From: Burkholderiales bacterium
GTDB lineage: Bacteria > Pseudomonadota > Gammaproteobacteria > Burkholderiales > Usitatibacteraceae
DNA: 64,000 nucleotides
Direction: 5' to 3'
Assembly (NCBI GenBank): GCA_019634955.1
Contig: JAHCAK010000012.1
Span: 1-64,000, forward strand
The notes below the pieces were generated by a model. It was not told where the DNA came from, ran no database searches, and saw only the letters and a list, made by a program, of their open reading frames with translations. A program made the translations under genes and the position numbers. Shown one piece after another: positions 54,320 through 62,740 of the stretch (positions are counted from its first letter, which is position 1; every line of letters starts with the position of its first letter).

Positions 54320-57300
54320 TCAGTCCATCTGCGCGAGCAGGTGGGCGTTGCCGCCCGCGGCTACTGTGTTGACGGAGACGCTTCGCTCCGCCTGCAGGCG
54401 CCACGCCGGGTAGAGCCACGGCGCCGCGGCGGGCTCGACCACGGGGATGCGCGCGCCGCCCCTCGCGGCCACGAGGCGGTTCGCGGCCACCGCGAGCGCG
54501 GGCGTTCCCGCGAGCACCGCGGCGAGCGGGGCGACCCCTGCCCAGTCCTCTTCCGAGGCCACCGCCGAGACGGCGGGCCAGCCGGCCGTGCGCACCCACG
54601 CCGCCACGCGCGCGGCCGTCCGCGCCTCCGCCTCGTGCGCGCCGGCGAGCAGCACGGGGTTGCCCGCGGCGACCGCGGCGATGGCCTGCGCGACCCACGC
54701 CGTGGCGGCCCCGGCCTCGTCCCCGAGGGCGACCGTGAGGCCGCGGGGAATGGCGCGCCAGGTGTTGCGCTCGCCCGTGGGGCCGGGCAGTTCGTGCTCG
54801 CGGCCCCCGTCGAGGGCGCGCAGCGCCTCGGCCACGGCGCGCTCGACGGGCGTGCCTCCGAGGCGCGCCATCTCCCGCAGCACGCGCTCGCGGTCGACGC
54901 CTGCCGCCGCCGTCGCGGCCTGCGCCAGGATGGACAGCGCCTCGGCAAGATCCGCTGCCGGCAGGGCATTCGCGTCGGGCGCGGCGAACGCGAAGGGCGG
55001 CGCAGCCGGCACGACGGGCCGCGCGAGCGCGCGCAGCGTGAACGGGCCGCCCGCCTTCGGGCCGGTGCCGGACTTGCCCTCGCCGCCGAAGGGCTGCACG
55101 CCCACCACGGCGCCGACGATGTTGCGGTTCACGTAGACGTTGCCGGCGTGGATGCCGCCGCTCGCGAAGTCGATGGTGGAATCGAGCCGGCTGTGCACGC
55201 CGAAGGTGAGGCCGTAGCCCGTGGCGTTGATGGCGTCCACCACCTGCGCCAGGTCCGGCCCGCGGAAGCGCACCACGTGCAGCACGGGCCCGAACACCTC
55301 GCGCTCCAGCTCGGCGATCGAGCCGATCTCGAAGGCGACGGGCGAGACGAAGTGGCCGTGCGCGCCGGGCGCGGCCGGCGCCCGGGCGACGAGCCGCCCG
55401 GCCTTCTCCAGCTTCGCGATGTGGGCTTCCAGCCCCGCCTTCGCCGCTGCGTCGATGATGGGGCCCACGTCGGTCTCCAGCAGCGCCGGGTCGCCCACGG
55501 AAAGCTCCGCCATGGCGCCGGCGAGCATCGCCAGCACGCGCGCGGCGATGTCCTCCTGCACGAAGAGCACGCGCAGCGCCGAGCAGCGCTGGCCGGCGCT
55601 GTCGAAGGCGGACGAGAGAACGTCGGCCACCACCTGCTCCGGCAGCGCGGACGAATCCACGACCATCGCGTTCTGCCCGCCCGTCTCGGCCACCAGCGGC
55701 ACGTTGCCGCGCGCCGCGAGCGCGCGGTGGATGGCCTCGGCGACCTCGGTCGAGCCGGTGAACATGACGCCATCCACGCGGGAGTCGGCCACGAGCGGCG
55801 CGCCCACGGCCTCGCCCGTGCCCGGCAGCAGTTGCACGGCATCGGCGGGGAAGCCCGCGTCGTGCAGCAGGCGCACCGCGGCGGCGGCGATGAGGGGCGT
55901 CTGCTCGGCGGGCTTGGCCACGACCGCGTTCCCGGCGGCGAGCGCGGCCGCCACCTGCCCGAGGAAGATCGCGAGCGGGAAGTTCCACGGGCTGATGCAG
56001 GCGATGACGCCCAGCGGCGCGCCGGGCGATTCCTCGAGCACGCGCCGCGCGTAGTAGCGGCAGAAGTCCACGGCTTCCCGCACCTCGCCCACGGCGTTGG
56101 GCAGCGTCTTGCCGGCCTCGTGCACGGCGAGGTGGACGAAGTCGCCGAGGCGTTCTTCGAGGAGATCGGCGGCGCGGTCGAGCAACCGCGCGCGCTCGGC
56201 GGCGGGTGTCTCGCGCCACGCGACCGCCTGCCGTGCCGTGGCGAGGGCGCGGTCGAGATCGGCCTGCGCCGCCTCCACGACGCGGCCCACGACGATGCGC
56301 GTGTCGGCGGGGCTGCGCACGGGGATCGCGCGCAGGGGATCGAAGGCGCCGCCCGCGGGGCAGGCGGTCCACTCCTCACGAGCAGCCCGCGCGAGCGCCG
56401 CGTCCAGCGCCGAGAGCGCGTGGTCGTTGGCGAGATCCACGCCGCGCGAGTTGCGCCGGCCCGGGTAGATCGCCGGCGGCGCGGGCACGCGCGGGTGGGG
56501 GCTCCCGGCGAAAGGCCGCGCCGTGGTGACGGGGTCCTCGAGGAGGCGCTCCAGCGGCACGGCCGGGTCGACGATCTGGTTCACGAACGACGAGTTGGCG
56601 CCGTTCTCGAGCAGCCGGCGCACGAGGTAGGCGAGCAGCGTCTCGTGCGTGCCGACGGGCGCGTAGATGCGGCAGGGCATGCCGAATTCCCCCGAGCCCA
56701 CGACCTGGTCGTAGAGCGTCTCGCCCATGCCGTGCAGGCACTGGAACTCGAAGTCGCGGTGGTCGCCCGCGATCTCGGCCACCTGGCACAGCGTGGACGC
56801 GTTGTGCGTGGCGAACTGCGGGTACACGAGCGCGGGCTCGGCGAGGAGCTTCCTCGCGCAGGCGAGGTAGGCGACGTCGGTGTGGCACTTGCGCGTGAAG
56901 ACGGGGTAGTCGTCGTGGCCGGCGACCTGCGCGCGCTTCACCTCCGAATCCCAGTAGGCGCCCTTCACCAGCCGCACCATCAGGCGCCGGCCGCTTCGCC
57001 GCGCGAGGTCGAGCACCCAGTCGGTGACGGCGGCGCAGCGCTTCTGCACCGTCTGGATCACGAAGCCGAGGCCATCCCAACCGGCGAGTTCGGGGTCGAG
57101 GGCGAGCGCCTCGAGGATGTCCAGGGAGAGTTCCAGCCGGTCGGCCTCCTCGGCATCCAGGGTAAGGCCGATGTCGCAGGCCTTGGCGCGCGCGGCGAGC
57201 TCCTTCACCACCGGCAGCAGTTCGCCCATCGCGCGGGCGTGCTTGGCGCGCGCGTAGCGCGGATGCAGGGCCGAGAGCTTCACGGAGACGCCGGGCCCGG

Positions 57301-58033
57301 CGTAGATGCCGCGGCCGGCGGAGGACTTCCCCACGGCGTCGATGGCCTCGAGGTAGGTGCGCCGGCAGCGGTCGGCGTCCTCCGCGGTCATCGAGGCCTC
57401 GCCCAGCATGTCGAAGGAGTAGCGGTAGCCGCGCGCCTCCTTGCGGCGGGCGCGGCCGAGGGCTTCCCCGATCGTCTCGCCCAGCACGAACTGCGAGCCG
57501 AGGTAGCCCATGGCGGCCTTGGTGGCCGCGCGGATCACGGGCTCGCCGGCGCGGGCGATGAGCGCGGTGAGGGCGCCATCCAGCCCCTTGGGCTCGGTTT
57601 CCGCGCGCGCGAGGCTCCCCGACACGACCAGCCCCCAGCAAGCGGCGTTCACGAAGAGCGACTCGCTCCCGCCCACGTGGGACTTCCAGTCGCCGCGCGA
57701 GAGCTTGTCGCGGATGAGGCGGTCGGCGGTCTGCGCGTCCGGAATGCGAAGGAGCGCCTCGGCGAGGCACATGAGCGCGATGCCCTCTTCCGAGGAGAGG
57801 TCGAACTCGCTCATGAGCGCGTCCACGCCGGAGGCGCCGGAGCGCTCGGCGCGCACGCGCGCCACGAGGGCGCCGGCCCGGGCGCGGATGCGCTCGAGGG
57901 CCTCGGCGTCGAAGGTGGCGGCGGGAAGCAGTTCGGCCAGGGACTCGGCCTCGGGGCGGTGCCACGCGGCGGTGACGGCTTCGCGAAGGGCCGTGCCCGG
58001 GCGGGCGAGGGGGGCGGGGGAAGGGGTGTCCAT
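54320..58033 (-). CDS. putA: Bifunctional proline dehydrogenase / glutamate-semialdehyde dehydrogenase PutA
   Basis: This 1237-residue enzyme oxidises proline to glutamate in two channelled steps. The proline dehydrogenase domain (about 130-480) has the FAD-binding RLVKGAYWDSEVKRAQ and YPQFATHNA; the aldehyde dehydrogenase domain (about 530-1000) has ETGGQNAMVVD, the catalytic Cys in SAGQRCSALRVL and EVFGPVLHVVRF. A C-terminal aldehyde-dehydrogenase-like domain (about 1020-1230) completes a type B PutA. The N-terminal ribbon-helix-helix DNA-binding region of trifunctional PutA is absent; control probably falls to the divergent Lrp-type regulator. Confidence 0.95.
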   Translation of the reverse strand: MDTPSPAPLARPGTALREAVTAAWHRPEAESLAELLPAATFDAEALERIRARAGALVARVRAERSGASGVDALMSEFDLSSEEGIALMCLAEALLRIPDAQTADRLIRDKLSRGDWKSHVGGSESLFVNAACWGLVVSGSLARAETEPKGLDGALTALIARAGEPVIRAATKAAMGYLGSQFVLGETIGEALGRARRKEARGYRYSFDMLGEASMTAEDADRCRRTYLEAIDAVGKSSAGRGIYAGPGVSVKLSALHPRYARAKHARAMGELLPVVKELAARAKACDIGLTLDAEEADRLELSLDILEALALDPELAGWDGLGFVIQTVQKRCAAVTDWVLDLARRSGRRLMVRLVKGAYWDSEVKRAQVAGHDDYPVFTRKCHTDVAYLACARKLLAEPALVYPQFATHNASTLCQVAEIAGDHRDFEFQCLHGMGETLYDQVVGSGEFGMPCRIYAPVGTHETLLAYLVRRLLENGANSSFVNQIVDPAVPLERLLEDPVTTARPFAGSPHPRVPAPPAIYPGRRNSRGVDLANDHALSALDAALARAAREEWTACPAGGAFDPLRAIPVRSPADTRIVVGRVVEAAQADLDRALATARQAVAWRETPAAERARLLDRAADLLEERLGDFVHLAVHEAGKTLPNAVGEVREAVDFCRYYARRVLEESPGAPLGVIACISPWNFPLAIFLGQVAAALAAGNAVVAKPAEQTPLIAAAAVRLLHDAGFPADAVQLLPGTGEAVGAPLVADSRVDGVMFTGSTEVAEAIHRALAARGNVPLVAETGGQNAMVVDSSALPEQVVADVLSSAFDSAGQRCSALRVLFVQEDIAARVLAMLAGAMAELSVGDPALLETDVGPIIDAAAKAGLEAHIAKLEKAGRLVARAPAAPGAHGHFVSPVAFEIGSIAELEREVFGPVLHVVRFRGPDLAQVVDAINATGYGLTFGVHSRLDSTIDFASGGIHAGNVYVNRNIVGAVVGVQPFGGEGKSGTGPKAGGPFTLRALARPVVPAAPPFAFAAPDANALPAADLAEALSILAQAATAAAGVDRERVLREMARLGGTPVERAVAEALRALDGGREHELPGPTGERNTWRAIPRGLTVALGDEAGAATAWVAQAIAAVAAGNPVLLAGAHEAEARTAARVAAWVRTAGWPAVSAVASEEDWAGVAPLAAVLAGTPALAVAANRLVAARGGARIPVVEPAAAPWLYPAWRLQAERSVSVNTVAAGGNAHLLAQMD

Positions 58034-58094
58034 GGGGCGAAAAGCCTAGCATCCCTCGCCGGCGGCATCATCTCGTTCTGGGGCCGCGGTGCCG

Positions 58095-58100
58095 TAGAAT
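58095..58100 (+). promoter_or_regulatory. -10-like box for the Lrp-type regulator
   Basis: TAGAAT lies about 34 bases before the ATG in the 100-base gap shared with divergent putA. The -35 region is weak. The gap probably carries control sites for both genes, but I see no clear Lrp box. Confidence 0.35.
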
Positions 58101-58133
58101 CCCTTTCGTTGTCCCCCCTTGAGCGAACAAACG

Positions 58134-58640
58134 ATGGCCAATGCCGATTCCGACCGAACGATCGACGCCACCGACCGCCGCATCCTCGCCGAGCTGCAGA
58201 AGAACGGGCGCATCACCAACGTGGCGCTCGCGGGCAAGTGCCACCTGAGCCCCGCGGCCTGCCTCGTGCGCGTGCGCCGGCTGGAGGAGGAGGGCTTCAT
58301 CCAGGGCTACCGCGCGGTGCTGGACCCGGCGCGGCTGGGCCAGGCGATGGTGGTCTTCGTCGAGGTGAAGCTCGACCGCACCACGAGCGACGCCTTCAAG
58401 CGCTTCGCCGCGGCCGTGGCGGGCGTGCCGGAGATCATCGAGTGCCACATGGTGGCCGGCGGCTTCGACTACCTCGTCAAGGTGCGCGTGGAGGACATGG
58501 CCACCTACCGCGAGGTGCTCACCAAGGTGCTGGTGGAACTGCCGGCGGTGCGCGAGACGCACACCTTCGCGGTGATCGAGGAGGTGAAGAACGACCCCAC
58601 GGTCCACCTGCCGGCGGCGAGGGGCGGGAGGCGGCGCTAG
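58134..58640 (+). CDS. Lrp/AsnC family regulator, PutR-like
   Basis: This 168-residue regulator has an N-terminal helix-turn-helix (about 10-65: DATDRRILAELQKNGRITNVALA and CHLSPAACLVRVRRLEEEGFI) and a C-terminal RAM ligand-binding domain with VPEIIECHMVAGGFDYLVKV. It belongs to the BkdR/PutR branch that senses amino acids. Divergent placement from putA suggests it activates proline catabolism when proline is present, as PutR does in Agrobacterium and Rhodobacter. I chose the ATG at 58134; a TTG at 58119 would add five residues. The RHS fragment begins directly after its stop codon. Confidence 0.9.
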   Translation: MANADSDRTIDATDRRILAELQKNGRITNVALAGKCHLSPAACLVRVRRLEEEGFIQGYRAVLDPARLGQAMVVFVEVKLDRTTSDAFKRFAAAVAGVPEIIECHMVAGGFDYLVKVRVEDMATYREVLTKVLVELPAVRETHTFAVIEEVKNDPTVHLPAARGGRRR

Positions 58641-58641
58641 C

Positions 58642-59511
58642 GCGGGCATCGCCACGGGCGGGCCGGGCGCCAGGGGCCGGCTCACGAAGGTGACCGACCC
58701 GTCGGGCAGCACCTCCTGGGCCTACGACCTGGCGGGCCGCGTGATCTCGAAGGCGCAGACGGTGGGCACGGCCCCGGCGGCGAGGACCTTCACGGTCGGC
58801 TACGGGTACACGGCAGGGCTTCTCACGACGATCACCTACCCGTCGGGGCGGGTGGTGACGCTGGGCCACGACCTGCAAGGGCAGGCCACGAGCCTTGCAG
58901 TGGACGCGAGCCCCGTGCTCTCCGGCGGGCTGTACTTCCCCTTCGGCGGCGTGCGGCAGTGGACGTGGGCCAACGGGCAGGTCTACCAGCGCCTGTTCGA
59001 CGCCGACGGTCGCGTCTCGGGCGTGACGCTGGGCCCCTCGACGCACACCTGGGCGGACCTGAACCAGGCGTTCGGCTACGATGTGCTGGACCGGCTCACC
59101 TCGGCGGGCATCGCCGCGGGGCAGGCGCTGGGGTTCAGCTACGACGCCAACGGCAACCGCACGGGGACGACCTTGAACGGGGGCGCGACCACCACCTACA
59201 CCTACCCGGGCTCGAGCCACAGGCTATCGAGCCTTTCGGGAGCCACCTCGAGGAGCTTCACCTACGACGCGGCCGGCAACCTCACGGCGAGCGCCGGGGT
59301 GACCTACACCTACGACGGGCGCGGGCGGATGAAGCAGGCGGGCTCGGCCACGTACCTGGTGAACGGCCTGGGGCAGCGGGTGAGGAAGACGGCGGGCGCG
59401 CAGACCCACTTCGCCTACGACGAGGCGGGGCGGCTCCTCGGCGAATACGACGGGGCAGTGCGGCGATTCAGGAGTACGTTTGGCTGGGCGACCTTCCGGT
59501 GGCGGTGCTGA
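58642..59511 (+). pseudogene. RHS-repeat core, 5'-truncated and frameshifted
   Basis: The frame encodes YD/RHS repeats of a polymorphic toxin shell (TDPSGSTSWAYDLAGRV, FSYDANGNRTG, FTYDAAGNLTASAG, YTYDGRGRMKQAG). It is open from the base after the lrp stop, with a GTG at 58690 as first possible start, so the large N-terminal part of an RHS protein (usually over 1000 residues with export domains) is missing. A one-base loss in the G run at 59452-59455 shifts the frame; the expected continuation EYVWLGDLPVAVL is found in another frame. Without repair this reading ends in an unrelated tail at 59511. Confidence 0.8.
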
Positions 59512-60302
59512 GGCCCGCCTTGCCGGGCGGCTTCACGGCCTACTACGTGTGGGCGGACCACCTGGGGACGCCGCGAGTGGTGAGCGATGCGGCCAACGTG
59601 GTGCGCTGGGAGTGGGCCAATGCCAATCCGTTCGGGGCGCACGCGCCCGACGACAATCCCTCCGGGGCGGGGGCCTTCGCCTTCAACCTGCGGTTCCCGG
59701 GGCAGTACTTCGACCAGGAGACGGGGCTGCACTACAACTACTTTCGCGATTACGACCCGGGGATCGGCAGGTATGTTCAGAGCGATCCGATAGGGTTGGT
59801 CGGAGGGGTAAACACCTACGGATATGTATCTGCCCAACCGCTCAGGTTCGGCGACCGTCGCGGCCTGGCTGCAGACTGTCCAGGGTGCCGCGGACAAGGG
59901 CCAAGTGATGACGCGTGCTGCGGGCATCCCAACGCAATGGCGGGACTGGCCGGGATTGGCGGAACAGTCATGTGCTGCGCAGGGCGAAAGGCATCTTGCT
60001 CGAACGTGGCCGGCCCAGAACCCGGAAAATCCGCACTTCGGAAGTGTGTGATGCGACACGAAGATCGTCACCTTCCGGACACCATGTGTCTAGACTGCTT
60101 CAGTGTTCATCGAGCGGTGTTCCGCCCCGGGATTTCGCAGAGTTCTGGCGAATGCGCAGCCTACAAAGTGGAATTGGAATGCCTCCGCGAAAGTGGGCCT
60201 CAGTGCGGCAATGACGGAGCCTGCCTTGATTGGATTAGGAGCACGCTTTCGCACAAGCTCGATTTTGGGAACATGTTCTTCAATTGCGGGTTCATGCGAT
60301 GA
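59456..60302 (+). pseudogene. RHS core end with tip 1: Cys-rich HEDRH metallopeptidase-like toxin
   Basis: This is the continuation of the RHS core after the frameshift: EYVWLGDLPVAVLRP, YYVWADHLGTPRVV and the core end HYNYFRDYDPGIGRYVQSDPIGL. The tip proper (about 59850-60302) holds some 15 cysteines and RHEDRH, a HExxH zinc-peptidase motif encoded at 60057-60071, followed by ECAAYKVELECL, whose Glu could be the third ligand. The many cysteines and the exported candidate immunity protein encoded next suggest action in the periplasm. No start codon with a ribosome site is evident in this frame near the shift, so expression is doubtful unless the shift is corrected. Confidence 0.7.
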
Positions 60303-60679
60303 GACCCCTATACCTCTCGTTTGTAGTGCTTGCGTTGTCAGCCTGTGCATTGGCGCAGCAACCGTCGCCTCCGTCTTCAACTGTTGCAGGCCCGCCGTAT
60401 CGCCCCCCAGAAGGCAAGCTGTCCGAGGCACCCCAGACCTTTTCCTGCTCGGAGAAGATGCTCGAGCTGACTCGAGACCAGCTAGAGCAAACTGCCCTAG
60501 ACGAATTTGAGAAGCGCGGCGGCCGGACGGATCGCGGTCGTATCGAATCCAGAATCGTCAACAAGGGCTGTGATTGGCAAGTGCTTGTGGTCCTGCTGCC
60601 CCGGGCGCCGGGCGCCCACTTCGGAGTTCTGATTGATGGGGTATCGGGAAAGGTGAAGACCTATTTCCCCGGATCGTAG
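60299..60679 (+). CDS. Candidate immunity protein 1 (exported)
   Basis: This 126-residue protein has a signal peptide (LYLSFVVLALSACALA) that could also be a lipobox (LSAC). The mature domain shows TFSCSEKMLELTRDQLEQTALDEF and ends GVSGKVKTYFPGS. The ATG overlaps the tip 1 stop by four bases, the arrangement expected for a cognate toxin-immunity pair. Export fits a toxin acting in the periplasm. No family recognised; the immunity role is inferred from position. Confidence 0.6.
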   Translation: MRPLYLSFVVLALSACALAQQPSPPSSTVAGPPYRPPEGKLSEAPQTFSCSEKMLELTRDQLEQTALDEFEKRGGRTDRGRIESRIVNKGCDWQVLVVLLPRAPGAHFGVLIDGVSGKVKTYFPGS

Positions 60680-60688
60680 GAGACGGGA

Positions 60689-61195
60689 TTGCACTACAAC
60701 TACTTCCGCGATTACGACCCCGCGATCGGGAGGTATGTTCAGAGCGATCCGATTGGATTGGATGGGGGGCTGAATACCTACGGATATGTGTATGACTCAC
60801 CACTCGCTTTTTCTGATCCGAGAGGGTTGGACGCCTACAGCTGCTACAAGCCACTGCACGCGCTAGGACCAATTGGCCGCCTGGTCTACAACCCGGCCAA
60901 GAATCCACTGTTTCATCAGTATCTCTGCGCTGTTGTGGACGGCAAGATCACATGTGGCGGACAAGATCGAAAGGGCAAATCTTGGAGTCCAGGTAAGCCA
61001 AGCGACGACAAGCCCGAAGATGCCAATCAGTGCGTCAAGGCGAAGTCCTGCCCCGAGGCGGACAAATGCATCAAGGAAGCAATCGACGATTCCAATCGTC
61101 CCGATTACGGTCTCTTTGGCCCAGGAACGAACTGCCAAGAGTGGGTTAACGACACCTATGCACGATGCTATCTGCGCTGCAAGGGGGCAAAATGA
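60689..61195 (+). CDS. Orphan RHS tip 2: papain-like (NCQEW) toxin
   Basis: The RHS-derived frame begins right after the immunity 1 stop codon (ETGLHYNYFRDYD); the first possible start is TTG at 60689, giving 168 residues. After the 33-residue core end the tip carries NPLFHQYLCAVVDG, CGGQDRKGKSW and, near its end, GLFGPGTNCQEWVND. A His upstream of an N-C-x-E motif is the order seen in permuted papain-like hydrolases (LRAT/NlpC type). Recurrent RHS tips with this GPGTNCQEW pattern are familiar from other proteobacteria. There is no export or delivery domain, so it is a displaced tip. Confidence 0.65.
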   Translation: MHYNYFRDYDPAIGRYVQSDPIGLDGGLNTYGYVYDSPLAFSDPRGLDAYSCYKPLHALGPIGRLVYNPAKNPLFHQYLCAVVDGKITCGGQDRKGKSWSPGKPSDDKPEDANQCVKAKSCPEADKCIKEAIDDSNRPDYGLFGPGTNCQEWVNDTYARCYLRCKGAK

Positions 61196-61743
61196 ACCTG
61201 CTCCGCTCAGCGACGCCCTCGGAGCGACTTTTTGGATGGCTAACATTGGTCGCCCTATTCGCTGCCCTCTCAGCGATCGTCGGACTGCCTTCGGTCGGGC
61301 TGGCAATGCGCGAGAGCATCCGAGGAAATCTTGCGTTTGCACTGATGGTTGCCGCAGTGCTCGTTGATTGTGCGGTGCTATTCTCCTTCGGCTCCACGCG
61401 ACTAATTCGGTATTTCGCGAAATGGGTGTGGATCGGCCTAGGGTTCATTGCCTTGGGGCTCTCCCTTCACATTGTCAATCTCAACGATCCCGAAGCATTC
61501 AAGGCAGCAGACACAGTGCTGTTGGTAGTAATGGCGATCTTGGCGTTTCCCGCGAGCGCGGCGGGAGGACTATTGATCTATTTCTACGGCAACTTCGCCG
61601 GAGCGGATCACCCGACGTCGGCAGTGGACCTTCTTGTCTATTGGGTAGTCCTCAAGACGCTTGGTTACGCGCAATGGTTCATGGTGATTCCGGCATTAAT
61701 GCGAGTCTCTCGACGAAGTGCGAAGGCCGAGGACGGGGGTTAG
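61192..61743 (+). CDS. Candidate immunity protein 2 (membrane)
   Basis: This is a 183-residue protein with about five hydrophobic helices (for example LFGWLTLVALFAALSAIVGL, LAFALMVAAVLVDCAVLF and WIGLGFIALGLSLHIVNL). The ATG overlaps the tip 2 stop codon by four bases. A polytopic immunity protein would fit a toxin that acts at or beyond the inner membrane. No family recognised. Its last codons run into the next RHS fragment, whose homology starts in a different frame at about 61731. Confidence 0.6.
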   Translation: MNLLRSATPSERLFGWLTLVALFAALSAIVGLPSVGLAMRESIRGNLAFALMVAAVLVDCAVLFSFGSTRLIRYFAKWVWIGLGFIALGLSLHIVNLNDPEAFKAADTVLLVVMAILAFPASAAGGLLIYFYGNFAGADHPTSAVDLLVYWVVLKTLGYAQWFMVIPALMRVSRRSAKAEDGG

Positions 61744-62318
61744 CCTTCAACCTCCGGTTCCCGGGACAGCTCTTCGATGCCGAGACCGGGACGCACTACA
61801 ACTACTTCCGTGACTTCGATCCCGCGATAGGCCGATACATCCAGTCCGATCCCATCGGACTGCGCGGCGGGATCAATACCTATGGGTATGTGGGAGCGCA
61901 CCCCTTAATTGCACTTGACCCATTTGGCCTAGCCGAACTGTGCCGCAGGATTCTGGAGCAGAAGTGGGAAGTGGTCGGTCGAGGCTGGAAGATCGTCGAC
62001 TACCGGTATCGACGAAGCTCCGATGGCCCCCTTGACGTGTTCATGAACGCGATTACAACTATCAAGCCAGGCTTCGGCTTCGGAGTGATGATCCCGATTC
62101 TCCGCGACCTCGCCCTCGAACAGCTGCATGAACTGGACGTTCAGGTTTGCATTGACGAATGCACGAAGAAGGAAACGCGGACCGTCCTCTTTGACAGGCC
62201 GCTGAATCAGTATCAAGAGAATTGGTATAACCCGCACCTCGGAGACCGGGAAGGCGATCCTGTAATCAGGGATGTGTTTGATGGCCCGCCGACACGCGAA
62301 ACGCGATGGGGGAGATGA
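61674..62318 (+). CDS. Orphan RHS tip 3, unknown toxin
   Basis: RHS homology starts at about 61731 (RGRGLAFNLRFPGQLFDAETG) and includes the core end [15 protein letters not shown]. The nearest in-frame ATG is at 61674, inside the preceding immunity gene. The tip of about 130 residues after DPFGL has no motif I recognise; it contains EQKWEVVGRGWKIVDYRYRR and a hydrophobic stretch PGFGFGVMIPILRDLA. The following lipoprotein gene overlaps its stop. Called a toxin only by analogy with its position in the array. Confidence 0.5.
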   Translation: MVHGDSGINASLSTKCEGRGRGLAFNLRFPGQLFDAETGTHYNYFRDFDPAIGRYIQSDPIGLRGGINTYGYVGAHPLIALDPFGLAELCRRILEQKWEVVGRGWKIVDYRYRRSSDGPLDVFMNAITTIKPGFGFGVMIPILRDLALEQLHELDVQVCIDECTKKETRTVLFDRPLNQYQENWYNPHLGDREGDPVIRDVFDGPPTRETRWGR

Positions 62319-62740
62319 TGAAACTCGCGCCACTGCTATGGGTCATTGCTGCAAGTGCACTCGTTGGCTGTGCCTCAGCGGAATCGCCAGGCCCTGAAAT
62401 CGGATTCAAGTTCTACGATGCGGACATGCAGAAGCGATTGGTGAATAGCCTTCAACGGGAGGGTGTCGTTCACCGCGTGCGTCCGGATGGCACCGCGCTG
62501 TATGCTCCGCAGGACGAGGAGCGGGTTAGCAGAATCCGAATTGAGGTGTTGAACGAAGCGTTTGTCCCGTCCGCGCATGTTGGTGATGTGACCTTGGAGC
62601 GCCGCTTCTTGGAACGTCTTGAGAAAGCGGGCATCAAGTATGCGATCGCAGAGCGCGACGGCAAGCGCTGGATTTCGTGGGCCCAGAGTGATGATGCGAA
62701 CGTGAATGCTATTCGGAAGAATCTCTTGCAAGGCCGCTGA
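62318..62740 (+). CDS. Candidate immunity protein 3 (lipoprotein)
   Basis: This 140-residue predicted lipoprotein has leader [13 protein letters not shown], with the lipobox Cys near residue 18. GGGGAG stands directly upstream; I chose the ATG at 62318 among three in-frame ATGs (62306, 62315, 62318). The mature part has [22 protein letters not shown] and [16 protein letters not shown]. It overlaps the tip 3 stop by one base. A membrane-anchored periplasmic immunity protein would imply a periplasmic target; this is inference. Confidence 0.6.
   Translation: MKLAPLLWVIAASALVGCASAESPGPEIGFKFYDADMQKRLVNSLQREGVVHRVRPDGTALYAPQDEERVSRIRIEVLNEAFVPSAHVGDVTLERRFLERLEKAGIKYAIAERDGKRWISWAQSDDANVNAIRKNLLQGR

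Noticed and set aside
59446-59511. Programmed ribosomal frameshift in the RHS core
   Set aside because: No slippery heptamer with a following pseudoknot is evident; a lost base in a G run is simpler. I keep it as a frameshift.
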